This document shows positions 53,438-63,351 of a stretch of DNA of 64,000 bases, piece after piece. Below the pieces are notes generated by a model. The model saw only the letters and a list, made by a program, of their open reading frames with translations. It was not told where the DNA came from and did no database searches. The stretch covers positions 770,501-834,500 of the forward strand of contig NZ_LT906457.1 of NCBI RefSeq assembly GCF_900186965.1, in the 5' to 3' direction. Positions within the stretch are counted from its first letter, which is position 1. Every line of letters starts with the position of its first letter. The position numbers and the translations under genes were made by a program. Origin of the DNA: Legionella spiritensis. GTDB lineage: Bacteria; Pseudomonadota; Gammaproteobacteria; Legionellales; Legionellaceae.

Positions 53438-54127
53438 ATGAAAACACCAAACCCGGATTATTATCAGGAGCGCCTTCTCAGTGATGTTCTGACCGAGCGA
53501 CGCGCAACACCGGACTTCGATGGTTCATCCATACCGGATCATAGCCTCTCTGCGATTATAAACGCGGGTATCGAATCACCCAGCGGATACAATCTGCAGC
53601 CATGGCGATTCATTGTGGTTCGTGACGCCCGGCAGAAAAAACGCCTGCGCGAGGCGGCAATGGATCAGCCTAAAGTGGAAGAAGCAGGGGCGGTTATTGT
53701 TTGTTGCGGTGATTTGAATGCGCCACGAGGCAACAGTCTGGATGATGTGCTTGACGAGGCGGCACGGCATGGTTTCAGTGACGACCAAAACCAGGAGGTA
53801 AGGAAAATAATAAACAAAACCTTTGATCGTCGTGCAGGCAATGCTATGGGTCTTTCGCCGGATTATGCCGTATGGGTCAACCGTCATGTCATGATTGCTT
53901 TTACGACCATGATGTGGACAGCGGAAACGCTTGGCTTTGATACCGCGCCAATGGAAGGTTTCTTCGAGGATAAAGTCAAGTCGTTGCTCGAGATCCCTGA
54001 TCATGTGCGTGTTGTCGCGTTGCTGGCCATAGGGCGGAGAAAAGGCAAGGATAAACCCTATGCCGGACGCCGCAAATTACAGGATATTTGCTTCAAGGAA
54101 ACATGGGGCGAGTCTTTAAAATTATAG
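53438..54127 (+). CDS. Nitroreductase-family flavoprotein
   Basis: 229 residues with the FMN-binding start of the nitroreductase fold (ERRATPDFDGSSIPDHSLSA, ASIESPSGYNLQPWRF-like GIESPSGYNLQPWRFIVV) and a late AETLGFDTAPMEGF. AAGGAA precedes ATG 53438. It reduces nitro or quinone compounds using NAD(P)H in known relatives. The extra segment near residues 85-130 is longer than in minimal members. Confidence 0.88.
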   Translation: MKTPNPDYYQERLLSDVLTERRATPDFDGSSIPDHSLSAIINAGIESPSGYNLQPWRFIVVRDARQKKRLREAAMDQPKVEEAGAVIVCCGDLNAPRGNSLDDVLDEAARHGFSDDQNQEVRKIINKTFDRRAGNAMGLSPDYAVWVNRHVMIAFTTMMWTAETLGFDTAPMEGFFEDKVKSLLEIPDHVRVVALLAIGRRKGKDKPYAGRRKLQDICFKETWGESLKL

Positions 54128-54196
54128 CGCCGGATCGTTATCTGCCGTTTCATCTGGTTTATGGAGGCTGGAGATTGTTAAAAACCGGTTCTATGG

Positions 54197-57178
54197 CTAT
54201 CGACCGGGTACGCTGATTGGTATTGGCGAATCAGTGGCGTTTGTATCTTCCAGCTCCTCCTGAAATGTCCTGTGGAAGCGTTTTAATTTGTTTTCACTGG
54301 CTGTCCCTGATAAAAATAAAGTCTGCCCGGTGGTTTTGTAATTCATATAATGGGCGATGCCGAACGTCAGGGCGGCAATGAAATTGACAACGCCTTTCAT
54401 GAGATATCGAACCGTTTTTGAAAAAGCGCTTCTATCCTCACCTAATACATGTTTGCAGAAATGATCCTGAGCGCAATTGAGGCTGGCTATCAACGTTTTT
54501 TGGGCGCTTTTATTTTTTAAAGCGGCATCATGAAATGTTTGCAAGGCATCAAGACAGGTTTTGTAATATTGTTTGGAACATGTCATGGCTTTTTCATGTT
54601 TCCCCGGGGCGTCTTGCAGGCATGATAATACGTCGCCTATCGTCTGATGGATTTTTATGACACTGCCGGAAAATGGTTTGTTATCGAGCATCATCCGGAT
54701 TTGTTTTTCGTTTAACACCTCGCCGGACAAGTCCAAAATAGCTGACAAAGCGGCTGTGGATAATTCCCTGTGGTGTTTCATGAGGAAATTCCTTATGAAA
54801 TTATTCTCTGCCAGTCGCTTGACCTGTTGTTCGGTTAAGGTTAGATTTTTCTCGTAAAGAATTTTGGTCATTGCAAAAAAATCCTTGGGATTGTTTATCT
54901 TATAATCGGCAATGATTTGTTGCTTTAATTCATAATAAATTTCTGCAAGGTGCGTATGACAGGTTCTTCCTTTTAATGAGTCGCATTGACCCAGCAACGT
55001 TTGTAAGGTAAATAGCCGCGGCAAGGCGTCAGGGGTACTGGAGGACAGGAGAGCGCTTGCGTTATTTGCCAGGGCTATGGTAATAATTTGTTCGGAAAGT
55101 GACAGGGAGCCGTCGTTACTGGTATGCTGAAGAAGTAATTTCAGAGCATCTTGCGGCTTAAAATGATTGGCCAGATAAATTTGTGCCGCCTGGATGAAAC
55201 AATCCAGATCATCCGAAGCGCCCGGACTAAGTCGGAACTGGTAATCAACCGTTGTTCCCACGGTACCAAAATGACCGAAACTGTCTCTATTTTCAATAAT
55301 ATTTTTTAACGTTTCCCGGAATTTGTCATGTGTGGACGTTACAAAATACAACTCATCAGGATTGGCTAGCATGTCTTGATGCGTGATGATTTTCCTGGAC
55401 GCGAGTGATACCCGGGTAAGGATATTTCTTAATAAAGCCCCGTTGGTAAAGTGTTGTTGTTTAATGGCTTCCAGCGTGTCACCGCAGGTAGAACTGATAT
55501 AGGCACCTACACGTAAATCCAGGTGAGTTGAATAATCCTCCCAGGCACCGGCTTGCATGTCATGAATGACATCCTGGTCAAAATGCTCCTTTGAACATAA
55601 GGCAAACATGCGTCCATATTGTGCCTGATCACTATGAATCATGCCGAATTTCTGGTGGCTTTCGTGGATGATGATGGATAATTTTTCCTCATTGACCAGC
55701 GCTTGTACCTCCGGCGCAAGTTTCAGGTTTTTATAAAGTGCCGTAGTGGCGTCAATAACCAGTACGGCAGGTTTTTTTCTTTTTTTGGCGATAATATTGC
55801 GTTGTACAAAGCGGTTAATGTCAACGCCGGGCGTTAATCCTTCCGGATTGACAATTGGGCCGGCCGTGAGTACGAAAATATCGGCGTTGGAACGGCTTGT
55901 GGTTTTCGTAAGGTAATTAAATTCATAATAAGCCGGTTTGACCACCTTAACGGAAGGCGTTTTTCCCGATGCTGTTTGCATGTTCAAGGCAAGCTTCATG
56001 GCCAGCGCATAAGCATTGGTGCCGGACATGGCGGGGCAGGCAATAAATGCGGTTTTATCCTGTTTCCCGCTGTCAAGGCCCGTTGACCCGTAAAAAGTAC
56101 GCTTTGATTCATTTAGAAATTCATGAAACCCCTTGGCCAGATCGTCCGGGTTTTGCTGTTTTAAAAGGGATAAGCTGATTTCATGAATGATTGTGTATAC
56201 GGCGAAAGCGAATCGCGGGTAATCGGTTTCATAAAACGTATTTGCCATATCTACCATACAGGCAATACGCTGGATCGCGTCCGGTTTTAGATGGTCAGGC
56301 AGGTTTTTTAAAATTTCAAGCAAGCTGGTTGCAAGCTTTTGTGTTGGATAGCGATTGTTTCGGGCAAGACGGGATAGCTTATAGATGATCCGGCTTTTGA
56401 GTAACGCCTCTGACGAGTCCGGTAAATGTTTGTAAAGCTTGATGGGCCTGGGGATGTTAAAATTTCCCTTTTTGTTGATATTAATTGCAATTTCCCAGGG
56501 GGAAGCGATGACACCGAACGCTCTTAATACATTGATAATATATTTACAATTATGATGGTTTTTTGGCAAAGTAATAAAACCCACCGTATGCTGGTCATCC
56601 TTAATGATATTAGACTCAAACAACATTGTTTTTTTCGGAAAAAATTGTTTGAATAGCTCTTCAACGGGTGTATTTTTTAACAAAGTGACAGGTATAAAGA
56701 GGTACTGTTCTTTCTTGTTTAGCGGAATGTGAAACTCGGACATCAAGCCGTCAATCAGGAAACCTGAGAGGTTGTCATCTCGATGATAATAGGCGTTTTT
56801 ATGGATGAACGGGTTTTTAACCCGATAGCGCGAGCCTGTCTGAAATTCAGCGACATGCCTGCCAAACATAATACTCGAAAGCAAGCGTTGTTCGTCGTTG
56901 GGGTCAATGAGGGAAAGATAGGTAAAATACGGGCTTCTCGTGAACGATTGCTTGACCGTTTTTTTGCGCCAGAAGCGCTGGATTACAGTGGCTGCCCGTT
57001 TTTCCTGAAATTGCTGTTGTTCGTTAGTCAGATTGTCCTTAAAGCCAACACCGGCGGCCTTACGTTGGTTTCTTTTTTTCGGATCGTATTCCAGCCTGGC
57101 CATATTTTTTTCAATATGGTCATTTAAATTTTTTAGTGCCGGATTAGCCTGAATTAATTTCATGGCCGGAATAGTCAT
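54197..57178 (-). CDS. Large effector-like protein with IQ motif and PLP-transferase-like region
   Basis: 993 residues. RAATVIQRFWRKK (about 61-73) fits the calmodulin-binding IQ motif. The region 380-530 reads like a fold-type-I PLP enzyme: SGTNAYALAMKLAL (385-398; compare GSEANxLAxxLA), Asp in AVLVIDATTALY (D476, where the pyridine-nitrogen Asp falls) and Lys in IIIHESHQKFG (K510, where the Schiff-base Lys falls). The N-terminal 370 and C-terminal 450 residues are unassigned and largely helical. A hydrophobic segment lies near residues 935-955 (GVVNFIAALTFGIAHYM). The end is acidic (FQEELEDTNATDSP), like an E-block Dot/Icm signal. TTAA repeats 11 bp apart lie about 35 bases upstream. The PLP reading is by motif only. 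Confidence 0.75.
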   Translation of the reverse strand: MTIPAMKLIQANPALKNLNDHIEKNMARLEYDPKKRNQRKAAGVGFKDNLTNEQQQFQEKRAATVIQRFWRKKTVKQSFTRSPYFTYLSLIDPNDEQRLLSSIMFGRHVAEFQTGSRYRVKNPFIHKNAYYHRDDNLSGFLIDGLMSEFHIPLNKKEQYLFIPVTLLKNTPVEELFKQFFPKKTMLFESNIIKDDQHTVGFITLPKNHHNCKYIINVLRAFGVIASPWEIAININKKGNFNIPRPIKLYKHLPDSSEALLKSRIIYKLSRLARNNRYPTQKLATSLLEILKNLPDHLKPDAIQRIACMVDMANTFYETDYPRFAFAVYTIIHEISLSLLKQQNPDDLAKGFHEFLNESKRTFYGSTGLDSGKQDKTAFIACPAMSGTNAYALAMKLALNMQTASGKTPSVKVVKPAYYEFNYLTKTTSRSNADIFVLTAGPIVNPEGLTPGVDINRFVQRNIIAKKRKKPAVLVIDATTALYKNLKLAPEVQALVNEEKLSIIIHESHQKFGMIHSDQAQYGRMFALCSKEHFDQDVIHDMQAGAWEDYSTHLDLRVGAYISSTCGDTLEAIKQQHFTNGALLRNILTRVSLASRKIITHQDMLANPDELYFVTSTHDKFRETLKNIIENRDSFGHFGTVGTTVDYQFRLSPGASDDLDCFIQAAQIYLANHFKPQDALKLLLQHTSNDGSLSLSEQIITIALANNASALLSSSTPDALPRLFTLQTLLGQCDSLKGRTCHTHLAEIYYELKQQIIADYKINNPKDFFAMTKILYEKNLTLTEQQVKRLAENNFIRNFLMKHHRELSTAALSAILDLSGEVLNEKQIRMMLDNKPFSGSVIKIHQTIGDVLSCLQDAPGKHEKAMTCSKQYYKTCLDALQTFHDAALKNKSAQKTLIASLNCAQDHFCKHVLGEDRSAFSKTVRYLMKGVVNFIAALTFGIAHYMNYKTTGQTLFLSGTASENKLKRFHRTFQEELEDTNATDSPIPISVPGR

Positions 57179-57212
57179 TAAATGTGCTTGTATGTCAGTT
57201 TAATAAACAATT

Positions 57213-57228
57213 ATTAAGTCAATATTAA
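57213..57228 (-). promoter_or_regulatory. TTAAT direct repeat, 11-bp period (PmrA-box-like), upstream of the 993-residue gene
   Basis: On the - strand TTAAT occurs at 57224-57228 and 57213-57217, 11 bases apart, 35 bases before the start at 57178. Confidence 0.48.
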
Positions 57229-57372
57229 ATTTTAAAGGATTTGCCTATTAAAACTGGACAGGACAAAAAATTTCTACCCTTCCCGAATTACCGTGGCTTG
57301 ACCACGGTAACCAAGAGTTCTGGCACGTAAGTCATACGCCTTAAATTTTGGCATTATGGCTACGCGATTATA

Positions 57373-58917
57373 TTATATTTCCCATGGCAGTTTAGGTGTA
57401 ATTTGCGGCAGGTTAATCGAATAGTTATTATATGCTTCATTTTCTTTATCAGCAGTCGGAACCGATTCATCATCCTGCCTCATAAGGGATAAAACTTCTT
57501 TGTATTCCTGGCTGGTTCCTATTGGAACATCTGCATTTTCTTTCTTATAACCAACAGTGGTTGGAGTAACAACCTCCCTGTTATGGATGGACTCAGGTTT
57601 TTCACTACTTGATATAGTGGGATGAAGCACTTGCTTTGAGTTAAGAGAGACCGGTTTAAACGCAGGGTATGACTCAAGTGATTTTGCTTCGGGCCAGAGC
57701 TCCTTGACTTTACCAAGCATGTCTTCAGCCATCTTTCTCAGGTGCGGTAATATAGGGGGTTGATCGGGATGCAATTTATCATGATTGGTTACTACATCAA
57801 CAAAAGTTTGTAATCGGGTTAAAAATCGCGACCTGGCCGAATTAGTGTCTGGATTCCATAATGAATCTTTGGGCACAGGGCCTGAACCCCATACCGCATC
57901 TTTTTCCAGGATATGAGTGAGATTCGACATTTCGTGTAAAACATGATAGGCGCAAGCCTGTGTGTAGTTGGTGCTATAAGCCAAATCATCTGAGGCTTCG
58001 GGAATTACTTTCTTTAGTTCTTCCCGGTAAATTAGCTCAAGAGGTTTTAGTACGTCATCCGGGATGGTTTTAGCAAACCAGGCGGTGGGCATGCTCATGC
58101 GTAGATAGGTTCCATCCAGCAAGGCATTGCGCGGAGAGGACCATTCAAAATCAATCAACTGTAAATCTTCAGGTTCCTCATGATCAAAAACGTTGTCTGG
58201 AGCAATATCCCCATGAGTCAGAACGGTGAATGGGCCAGGTTTAAAAATGGATTCCAGAACCTGTTGTACCTCATCAGTGAAGCCTGTTGTCACAGGTAAA
58301 CCGAGTGTTTCGACAGCTGATTGAAGTTTTGGCTGTAAATTTTCAGAAATAGATTTCAAGTCCTCTTCCGGGACAGTGGCGTTTTCATTAATTTCTTTCA
58401 ATATTGTTTCATAGCTGTCCGTATGTCCAAAGCTCGCAGCATGAAAGCACCCTAATGCTTTCATATACCGCTCTAAAGCTGAAACAGCTTTAGAGCGGTT
58501 TGGAACTGCGGGTGCTAATGAATCAACCAAACTGATATGTGGATCACCCAGATCTTCAATGAGAATAAATCGAAGTTCATTATCGCTGCCATAAAATAAT
58601 GGAGTATTATGTACATGTTCGTTTTGCTGGATATTACTTGCAAATTTAATACCCGCCCAATCACGAAAAAATCTTGCATCAGCATTTGTATCATTAATGT
58701 CTTCTTGTTGAGGTAAAGACTGTTTTAAAATAATACTTTTTGGGACTGATTCAGATGTGCTGGTAAGTGTAATTCTTAACAAAACATTTCTACGCTCTGG
58801 TTCACTTAAGTAAACAAAAGAATCAATGTCGACATCTGCAAATTCAAATTTTTTTCGAAGAATATCCATGGTTTTCTTTCGAATAACAGGGTCTATTTCT
58901 CTATCTTTTCCTCGCAT
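57373..58917 (-). CDS. APH/choline-kinase-like phosphotransferase, effector candidate
   Basis: 514 residues. The first 400 show the aminoglycoside/choline kinase fold of the EcKinase-like type: K65 in SIILKQS, FILIEDLGD, the catalytic loop TVLTHGDIAPDNVF (H235, D237, N242) and LIDFEWSSP (D256). The catalytic residues are all present. The C-terminal 110 residues are Pro/Ser/Glu-rich and probably disordered, ending KLPWEI. Length and tail are unlike housekeeping kinases and fit a translocated protein. The substrate is unknown. No TTAA pair was seen upstream. Confidence 0.78.
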   Translation of the reverse strand: MRGKDREIDPVIRKKTMDILRKKFEFADVDIDSFVYLSEPERRNVLLRITLTSTSESVPKSIILKQSLPQQEDINDTNADARFFRDWAGIKFASNIQQNEHVHNTPLFYGSDNELRFILIEDLGDPHISLVDSLAPAVPNRSKAVSALERYMKALGCFHAASFGHTDSYETILKEINENATVPEEDLKSISENLQPKLQSAVETLGLPVTTGFTDEVQQVLESIFKPGPFTVLTHGDIAPDNVFDHEEPEDLQLIDFEWSSPRNALLDGTYLRMSMPTAWFAKTIPDDVLKPLELIYREELKKVIPEASDDLAYSTNYTQACAYHVLHEMSNLTHILEKDAVWGSGPVPKDSLWNPDTNSARSRFLTRLQTFVDVVTNHDKLHPDQPPILPHLRKMAEDMLGKVKELWPEAKSLESYPAFKPVSLNSKQVLHPTISSSEKPESIHNREVVTPTTVGYKKENADVPIGTSQEYKEVLSLMRQDDESVPTADKENEAYNNYSINLPQITPKLPWEI

Positions 58918-59455
58918 AATTTTTTCTCCGGATTTGCAGGCATTTTTCTATCGTTTCATGAATTTTAAATGACAAAGATATCTTGTTTTTCTAAATTAAA
59001 ACTTTTTTACAAAAAACTAACAATGTTAACTGTCTGTTTATTGATAAACATATTGATTATAATTTAAAAAAACCGATAAGATAGATTAATTTAGATGTGT
59101 TTTTTTTAGATTACGACGACAAAACTATGAAAAATAAGCGGAGAATTTCTAGCCAATTCAGTGAAAAAAATGTAACTCCCAAGCTACCCCGGCATGAGAA
59201 CTGCTCCGGATCCGGGAAGACAGAGATTAACCATTGCCAGGGCGTGTTTTTAAAAGGCTCCCTATTTATGTACTCATTTCTGCTCATTGATTGTCATCTT
59301 TGCGCTAAATTATCCCGGTGTTCATGGCGAAGCCCAAATATGGACACGCTCTGAAATACTCGCCGGAATTTTTTTGATATAAAAAAATCAATTTGTATTT
59401 CGTTGGTTTTTGTGGTTAAATATTGTACATTTCTATTCCTTTGGTACCCACAAAT
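58918..59455. other. A/T-rich gap between divergent kinase-like genes
   Basis: 538 bases expected to hold promoters for both genes. An 85-codon frame at 59097-59354 lacks a ribosome site and resembles no family; I do not support it as a gene. No repeats or terminators were recognised. Confidence 0.4.
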
Positions 59456-60712
59456 ATGCAAGGTAAAATTGAATCACCTGATACGTGTTCCGGTCATATT
59501 CGTTTTTTTTATAAAAATGCCATAGACAAACTTGCCGCTATCGGCAGACGAAAATTCTTGCCCGTCGTCATTAACGGTGAAACGATTTTATTAAATGAAA
59601 GCGGTTTATCAAGCGAACTGTACGCGCTTCACGAAGAAAAATCCGCGATAATGGAGAAAAGAATCGATTTGTTCGAGGACAGGGAGGCCGGAAAAATTTT
59701 TGAACATGACTATCAAAGAGAAAGCGCCGTTTTAAGGAAACAATGTGATGACATTCGCCGGCAAATTGCCGAACTTGAACAAAAAGAAATGGATACGACC
59801 GGCTTTTTATTGGGTTCAGGGGGTAGCAAAAAATTTTATGATATTGGCCATGGCAAGGCTTTGATGCTACCCAATCTGGATGCGAAATACATCGGAAAAA
59901 AAGATTGGGCACGAATCATTTATGAAGAATCCCTGATTGCCGACATGCTAGGCCAGTACGGACTGATGTCACAAACTTACCAATCCGTGACGGTTACAGT
60001 GGAGGGTGCCAGTTTTACAACCTTGCAAACGGACAGCTTTCCCGCATTGGCGAATAAAGGACTGCAGGTCCGGGATTTAAAGAACCGGTGTCATTATGGT
60101 CGTTCCATGCTATTTGGTGATTATGACCATATCAATCCGCCCTTTATCAAAAATATGCTAGAGGATATCTGTCAGGACATCACCGTACTTTTGGCCCACC
60201 AAATCAATATTAATGGTGCTTCTTTCAATTTAGTCATTTGTGATAGCGAAGATGCAGGCCAACCGGATGAAAAAAAGCCTGTATTATATTCTGAAGCCGG
60301 ACAAAAAATCAGGCTTTATCTCTATGATTATTCCATTGAGCATAGAACGAAACTGGATACCCTGTATTTAAACCTGTGTGGTGACGATGGCGATCCAAAT
60401 CGCGAAGAGATCGCGAAACAGGCCAATGGGTACCTGAATCTGGCTATTTATTCAATTAAGAATGCCATAACCAATGATGAGATGGAGCAATTAATTGCCC
60501 AGGTCCCGCGTTCGTCGTTGTATCATTCGGAGAGAATAAATTATTATTTTATTGACCAGCAAATTACGAAAGCTTTTGAAGCGGTCAAACAGGAAATGAT
60601 TGATGATATTGTCGCAGCCGTTGTTGATAATTTTAATCCGTCCTGCGGAAGTGGTGAGGGTATGATACCTGTTGCATCAGACAGCCTTCTCCCTCCTCTT
60701 GCATTTCAATAG
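59456..60712 (+). CDS. Protein-kinase-like effector candidate
   Basis: 418 residues from ATG 59456; the frame opens at TTG 59423. Around residue 113-200 it has GFLLGSGGSKKFYDIGHGKA and LMLPNLD, which resembles a kinase glycine loop and the following strand, then EESLIADMLGQYGLMSQTY, like an alpha-C region. A possible catalytic/metal segment (LYLYDYSIEHRT) lies near residue 300, but no clear HRD or DFG is seen. The region 65-110 is rich in Glu/Arg and may be coiled coil. It may be a divergent or inactive kinase. No signal peptide. Confidence 0.65.
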   Translation: MQGKIESPDTCSGHIRFFYKNAIDKLAAIGRRKFLPVVINGETILLNESGLSSELYALHEEKSAIMEKRIDLFEDREAGKIFEHDYQRESAVLRKQCDDIRRQIAELEQKEMDTTGFLLGSGGSKKFYDIGHGKALMLPNLDAKYIGKKDWARIIYEESLIADMLGQYGLMSQTYQSVTVTVEGASFTTLQTDSFPALANKGLQVRDLKNRCHYGRSMLFGDYDHINPPFIKNMLEDICQDITVLLAHQININGASFNLVICDSEDAGQPDEKKPVLYSEAGQKIRLYLYDYSIEHRTKLDTLYLNLCGDDGDPNREEIAKQANGYLNLAIYSIKNAITNDEMEQLIAQVPRSSLYHSERINYYFIDQQITKAFEAVKQEMIDDIVAAVVDNFNPSCGSGEGMIPVASDSLLPPLAFQ

Positions 60713-60731
60713 TCTGGCGAGGTCGTTCTCC

Positions 60732-60967
60732 AGGTTCTGTGAACAAAAATTTTCACAGCTGCAAATGCGGCCAATTGACACCATTTTTTTGCGAAAAGGC
60801 CGTAGCCCGTAAGGAGGCCTGCGGCCGTATTGCGGGTTTGATGTGTCAATTAGGAACGTTATCCCGCATTACGGCTTCGCCTTCATGACGGGCTACAAGA
60901 CATTATTAGTTGTTGCGCAACTATAGTTGTCTTGTTTTCGAGCGGAAAAAATTGGTTCACAGAGCCT
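60732..60967. mobile_element. MITE-like element, copy E (236 bp)
   Basis: Ends AGGTTCTGTGAACAAAAATT and the inverse of AGGCTCTGTGAACCAATTTT. The interior foldback is almost identical to copy C, with about 20 extra bases near the left end (gctgcaaatgcggccaattg) that also occur in part in copy A. It lies between the kinase-like gene and ispA. Confidence 0.88.
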
Positions 60968-60992
60968 AGGGCGTGTCCTCATTCGTGGCGTG

Positions 60993-61874
60993 TTAACGAT
61001 ATTGCAACGTGTCCGTCAGAGTGAGCAAATCGGCTGCCCTGTCTTCGAAACAGGCCAGTGCCTGTCGTGCTTTCCGGTAATGGTCATGAACAAGGTTTTG
61101 CAAATCATTTCTGGAATAAAGCGTCGCGTAGGTTACTTTATCATTCATCTCGTCGGACAGGCGGCCTTTGCCGTGGGTGCCCCCGGCGTATTGATCGAGA
61201 TAGTCGTCCTGCATCTGGAAAACCAGTCCCAAATGGGCGGCATAGTCGCGTAAGGCCGTCATGGCTTCGGGATCGGGTTGATCGGCGGCGGCTATGGTCA
61301 TGTCGGCACAGGCAAGAATCAATCGTCCTGTTTTGAGCGTATGAATCCGTCGCAATTGCGATTCATGCACAGACGGTTGTGCCAAATCGGTCAGATCAAG
61401 GCTTTGGCCGCTTACCATACCGGCCACTCCGGAAGCGCGGCTCAGTGTTTTCGTGATCGCCACTATCTTTGAGGCAGGAAGATCACCGGCGAGTTTGTCT
61501 AACAAAATATCAATCGCCAGCATTTGCAGGCCGTCGCCCACCAGAATCGCGGTGGCTTCGTCAAAGGCCCGGTGGCAACTGGGTTTGCCGCGGCGCAGGT
61601 CGTCGTCGTCCATAGCCGGTAAATCGTCATGGACGAGTGAGTAACAATGAGTGAATTCCATGGCGGCGGCGATGATGTCCAGACAGGCGAGTTCCACGGA
61701 TAGTAATTCACCAAACAGATAAATCAGTAAAGGTCTGAGCCGTTTTCCTCCGGGGAAAAGAGCGTAGGAGATGGCTTCTTTAAGACGGGGCGCTGCTATC
61801 TCGCTACTGGCAAGAAGCTGATGTAACACATCCTCGTGGCGGTTTACAAACGCCGTAAACCTGTTATTGATCAT
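60993..61874 (-). CDS. ispA: Farnesyl/geranyl diphosphate synthase
   Basis: 293 residues, a short-chain prenyltransferase making farnesyl diphosphate. First Asp-rich motif [17 protein letters not shown], second QMQDDYLD, and [10 protein letters not shown] near the start. The start overlaps the xseB stop by 11 bases, so translation is coupled. The usual downstream dxs is not present; a MITE and unrelated genes follow. Confidence 0.95.
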   Translation of the reverse strand: MINNRFTAFVNRHEDVLHQLLASSEIAAPRLKEAISYALFPGGKRLRPLLIYLFGELLSVELACLDIIAAAMEFTHCYSLVHDDLPAMDDDDLRRGKPSCHRAFDEATAILVGDGLQMLAIDILLDKLAGDLPASKIVAITKTLSRASGVAGMVSGQSLDLTDLAQPSVHESQLRRIHTLKTGRLILACADMTIAAADQPDPEAMTALRDYAAHLGLVFQMQDDYLDQYAGGTHGKGRLSDEMNDKVTYATLYSRNDLQNLVHDHYRKARQALACFEDRAADLLTLTDTLQYR

Positions 61875-62088
61875 CAGAGTTATCGTCTGCGGAGTGAGTC
61901 TGGCTGGCAGTCAGCTTTTCAATTTTTTGTTCGGCCTGAGTCAAGACTTCCTGGCATTTACGGGCAAGCGTAATGCCTTTCTCGAATTGTTTGAGAGATT
62001 CTTCAAGGGATAACTCACCTTTTTCAAGCTGTAAAACAATCCCCTCCAGTTCACTCATGGATTTTTCAAAATGGATCGTTTTCGTCAC
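61864..62088 (-). CDS. xseB: Exodeoxyribonuclease VII small subunit
   Basis: 74 residues with the family pattern: [20 protein letters not shown] followed by [20 protein letters not shown]. It binds XseA to form the single-strand exonuclease. The start is GTG 62088, with GGGG 8-9 bases upstream. The xseB-ispA overlap is the conserved order. Confidence 0.95.
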   Translation of the reverse strand: MTKTIHFEKSMSELEGIVLQLEKGELSLEESLKQFEKGITLARKCQEVLTQAEQKIEKLTASQTHSADDNSDDQ

Positions 62089-62212
62089 CTAAGTCCCCTT
62101 TATTCCGCAAAAACGACAGTATACTGTTTCATAATAAACTTGCAATGCTGGTACCTCATCAATGGATGTACAACAGGAAAGAGCAGGGGACATAAAGGAC
62201 AGCCTTTCTGGA

Positions 62213-63259
62213 TCAAGTCGAGTATTTAAACCAGACAGGCATCACTTTGTTTAAATACGTCATGAATTTCCATAATCCGACCTGATCCTCGACACTGCCG
62301 AAAGGGTCGGTTTTTTGTTCCGGGAAACCGATGCCGACACCAAATAATCCAGGTCCTATGATACCCACGTGCGGGTTGCAGGTCAGATGCTCGTAATCAT
62401 TAACGACCAGATTGTTGCGTCTGGTGAAGCCCACGGCGTAAATAACTTGATGGCATTCAGGGAGGTAGCGGGTCATGTTTTGTTCGCTGGTGTTGTAACG
62501 CACCAGATTATCCGGCAGAACACCGTCGATGTTATCATGAGCCCAGGCGGCGGTGTCACCCTTCAGGCCGGTATTGTCAAAGAGAATCCAGTCGCCCATT
62601 TCGATAGCATAGCGACAGGGTGAGCGATAGAAATTGATGATCTTTTTAACTCCGAGTTCAACCAGGTAACGCAAGATAATAATGGCCGAGTGGGACGAGC
62701 CGAACACACCGTAGGTTTGTTGCTTGTCAATGCTCCGGGCCAACCGCTGCTTGTCTATCGCCGTCTCAAACGGGATAACGTCAACCCCGGGGTAATTCAG
62801 GCTGGCGGCAACGGCGCCTGTTGCCAGTATTACGTTTTGGGTTTTGAATACGTCCTTATCCCCTGTTAATGACCATGTGCGCTCTGAAAGAGTCATGCTA
62901 TGTACCAGGGTTTTTACGCTTGTTACCTGTTGGCTGAGGTGATCGGATACCCATTGCAAGGGTTCTACAACACGACTCAAGAGACAGGTGTTCTCAGGCG
63001 GCAGGTGATTAAGCGCAAAATCCGGCGATGATTTGCCATAGCGAAAAGACGCGGCGTCGTGCAGAAAATCGGTGAATCGCCATACAGTCGTGTTACTGGA
63101 CACGTTAGACCATAATTGCCCGAGATCGCCGACTTTGAAGCAGGGATCAAGCCACAATATCTCGTCAGGAGGAATGCCATGATCGAGCAGTTTCCCAACG
63201 GAAGCAATACCGGCAGGCCCGGCACCGATAACGGCCCACTGGAATGATGTTTTATTCAT
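62213..63259 (-). CDS. FMO-like FAD/NAD(P)-binding oxidoreductase
   Basis: 348 residues with an N-terminal FAD fold (WAVIGAGPAGIASVGKLL), an NAD(P) fold in the middle (TYGVFGSSHSAIIILRYL) and a GIIGPGLFGVGIGFPE end. The arrangement resembles flavin monooxygenase or lysine/ornithine N-monooxygenase-type proteins. The substrate is unknown. It is divergent from radA. Confidence 0.82.
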   Translation of the reverse strand: MNKTSFQWAVIGAGPAGIASVGKLLDHGIPPDEILWLDPCFKVGDLGQLWSNVSSNTTVWRFTDFLHDAASFRYGKSSPDFALNHLPPENTCLLSRVVEPLQWVSDHLSQQVTSVKTLVHSMTLSERTWSLTGDKDVFKTQNVILATGAVAASLNYPGVDVIPFETAIDKQRLARSIDKQQTYGVFGSSHSAIIILRYLVELGVKKIINFYRSPCRYAIEMGDWILFDNTGLKGDTAAWAHDNIDGVLPDNLVRYNTSEQNMTRYLPECHQVIYAVGFTRRNNLVVNDYEHLTCNPHVGIIGPGLFGVGIGFPEQKTDPFGSVEDQVGLWKFMTYLNKVMPVWFKYST

Positions 63260-63351
63260 TTTTATTGAATTGGTTTAATATGGCATGCCTGTGAGTTTAA
63301 AATCAGAAACATGATTTAACAAGCCCAATGTCTTTTTTAATGGAAGAATAA

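Noticed and set aside
59097-59354. 85-codon frame containing SGSGKTE
   Set aside because: No ribosome site, no P-loop context, odd composition; not supported as a gene.
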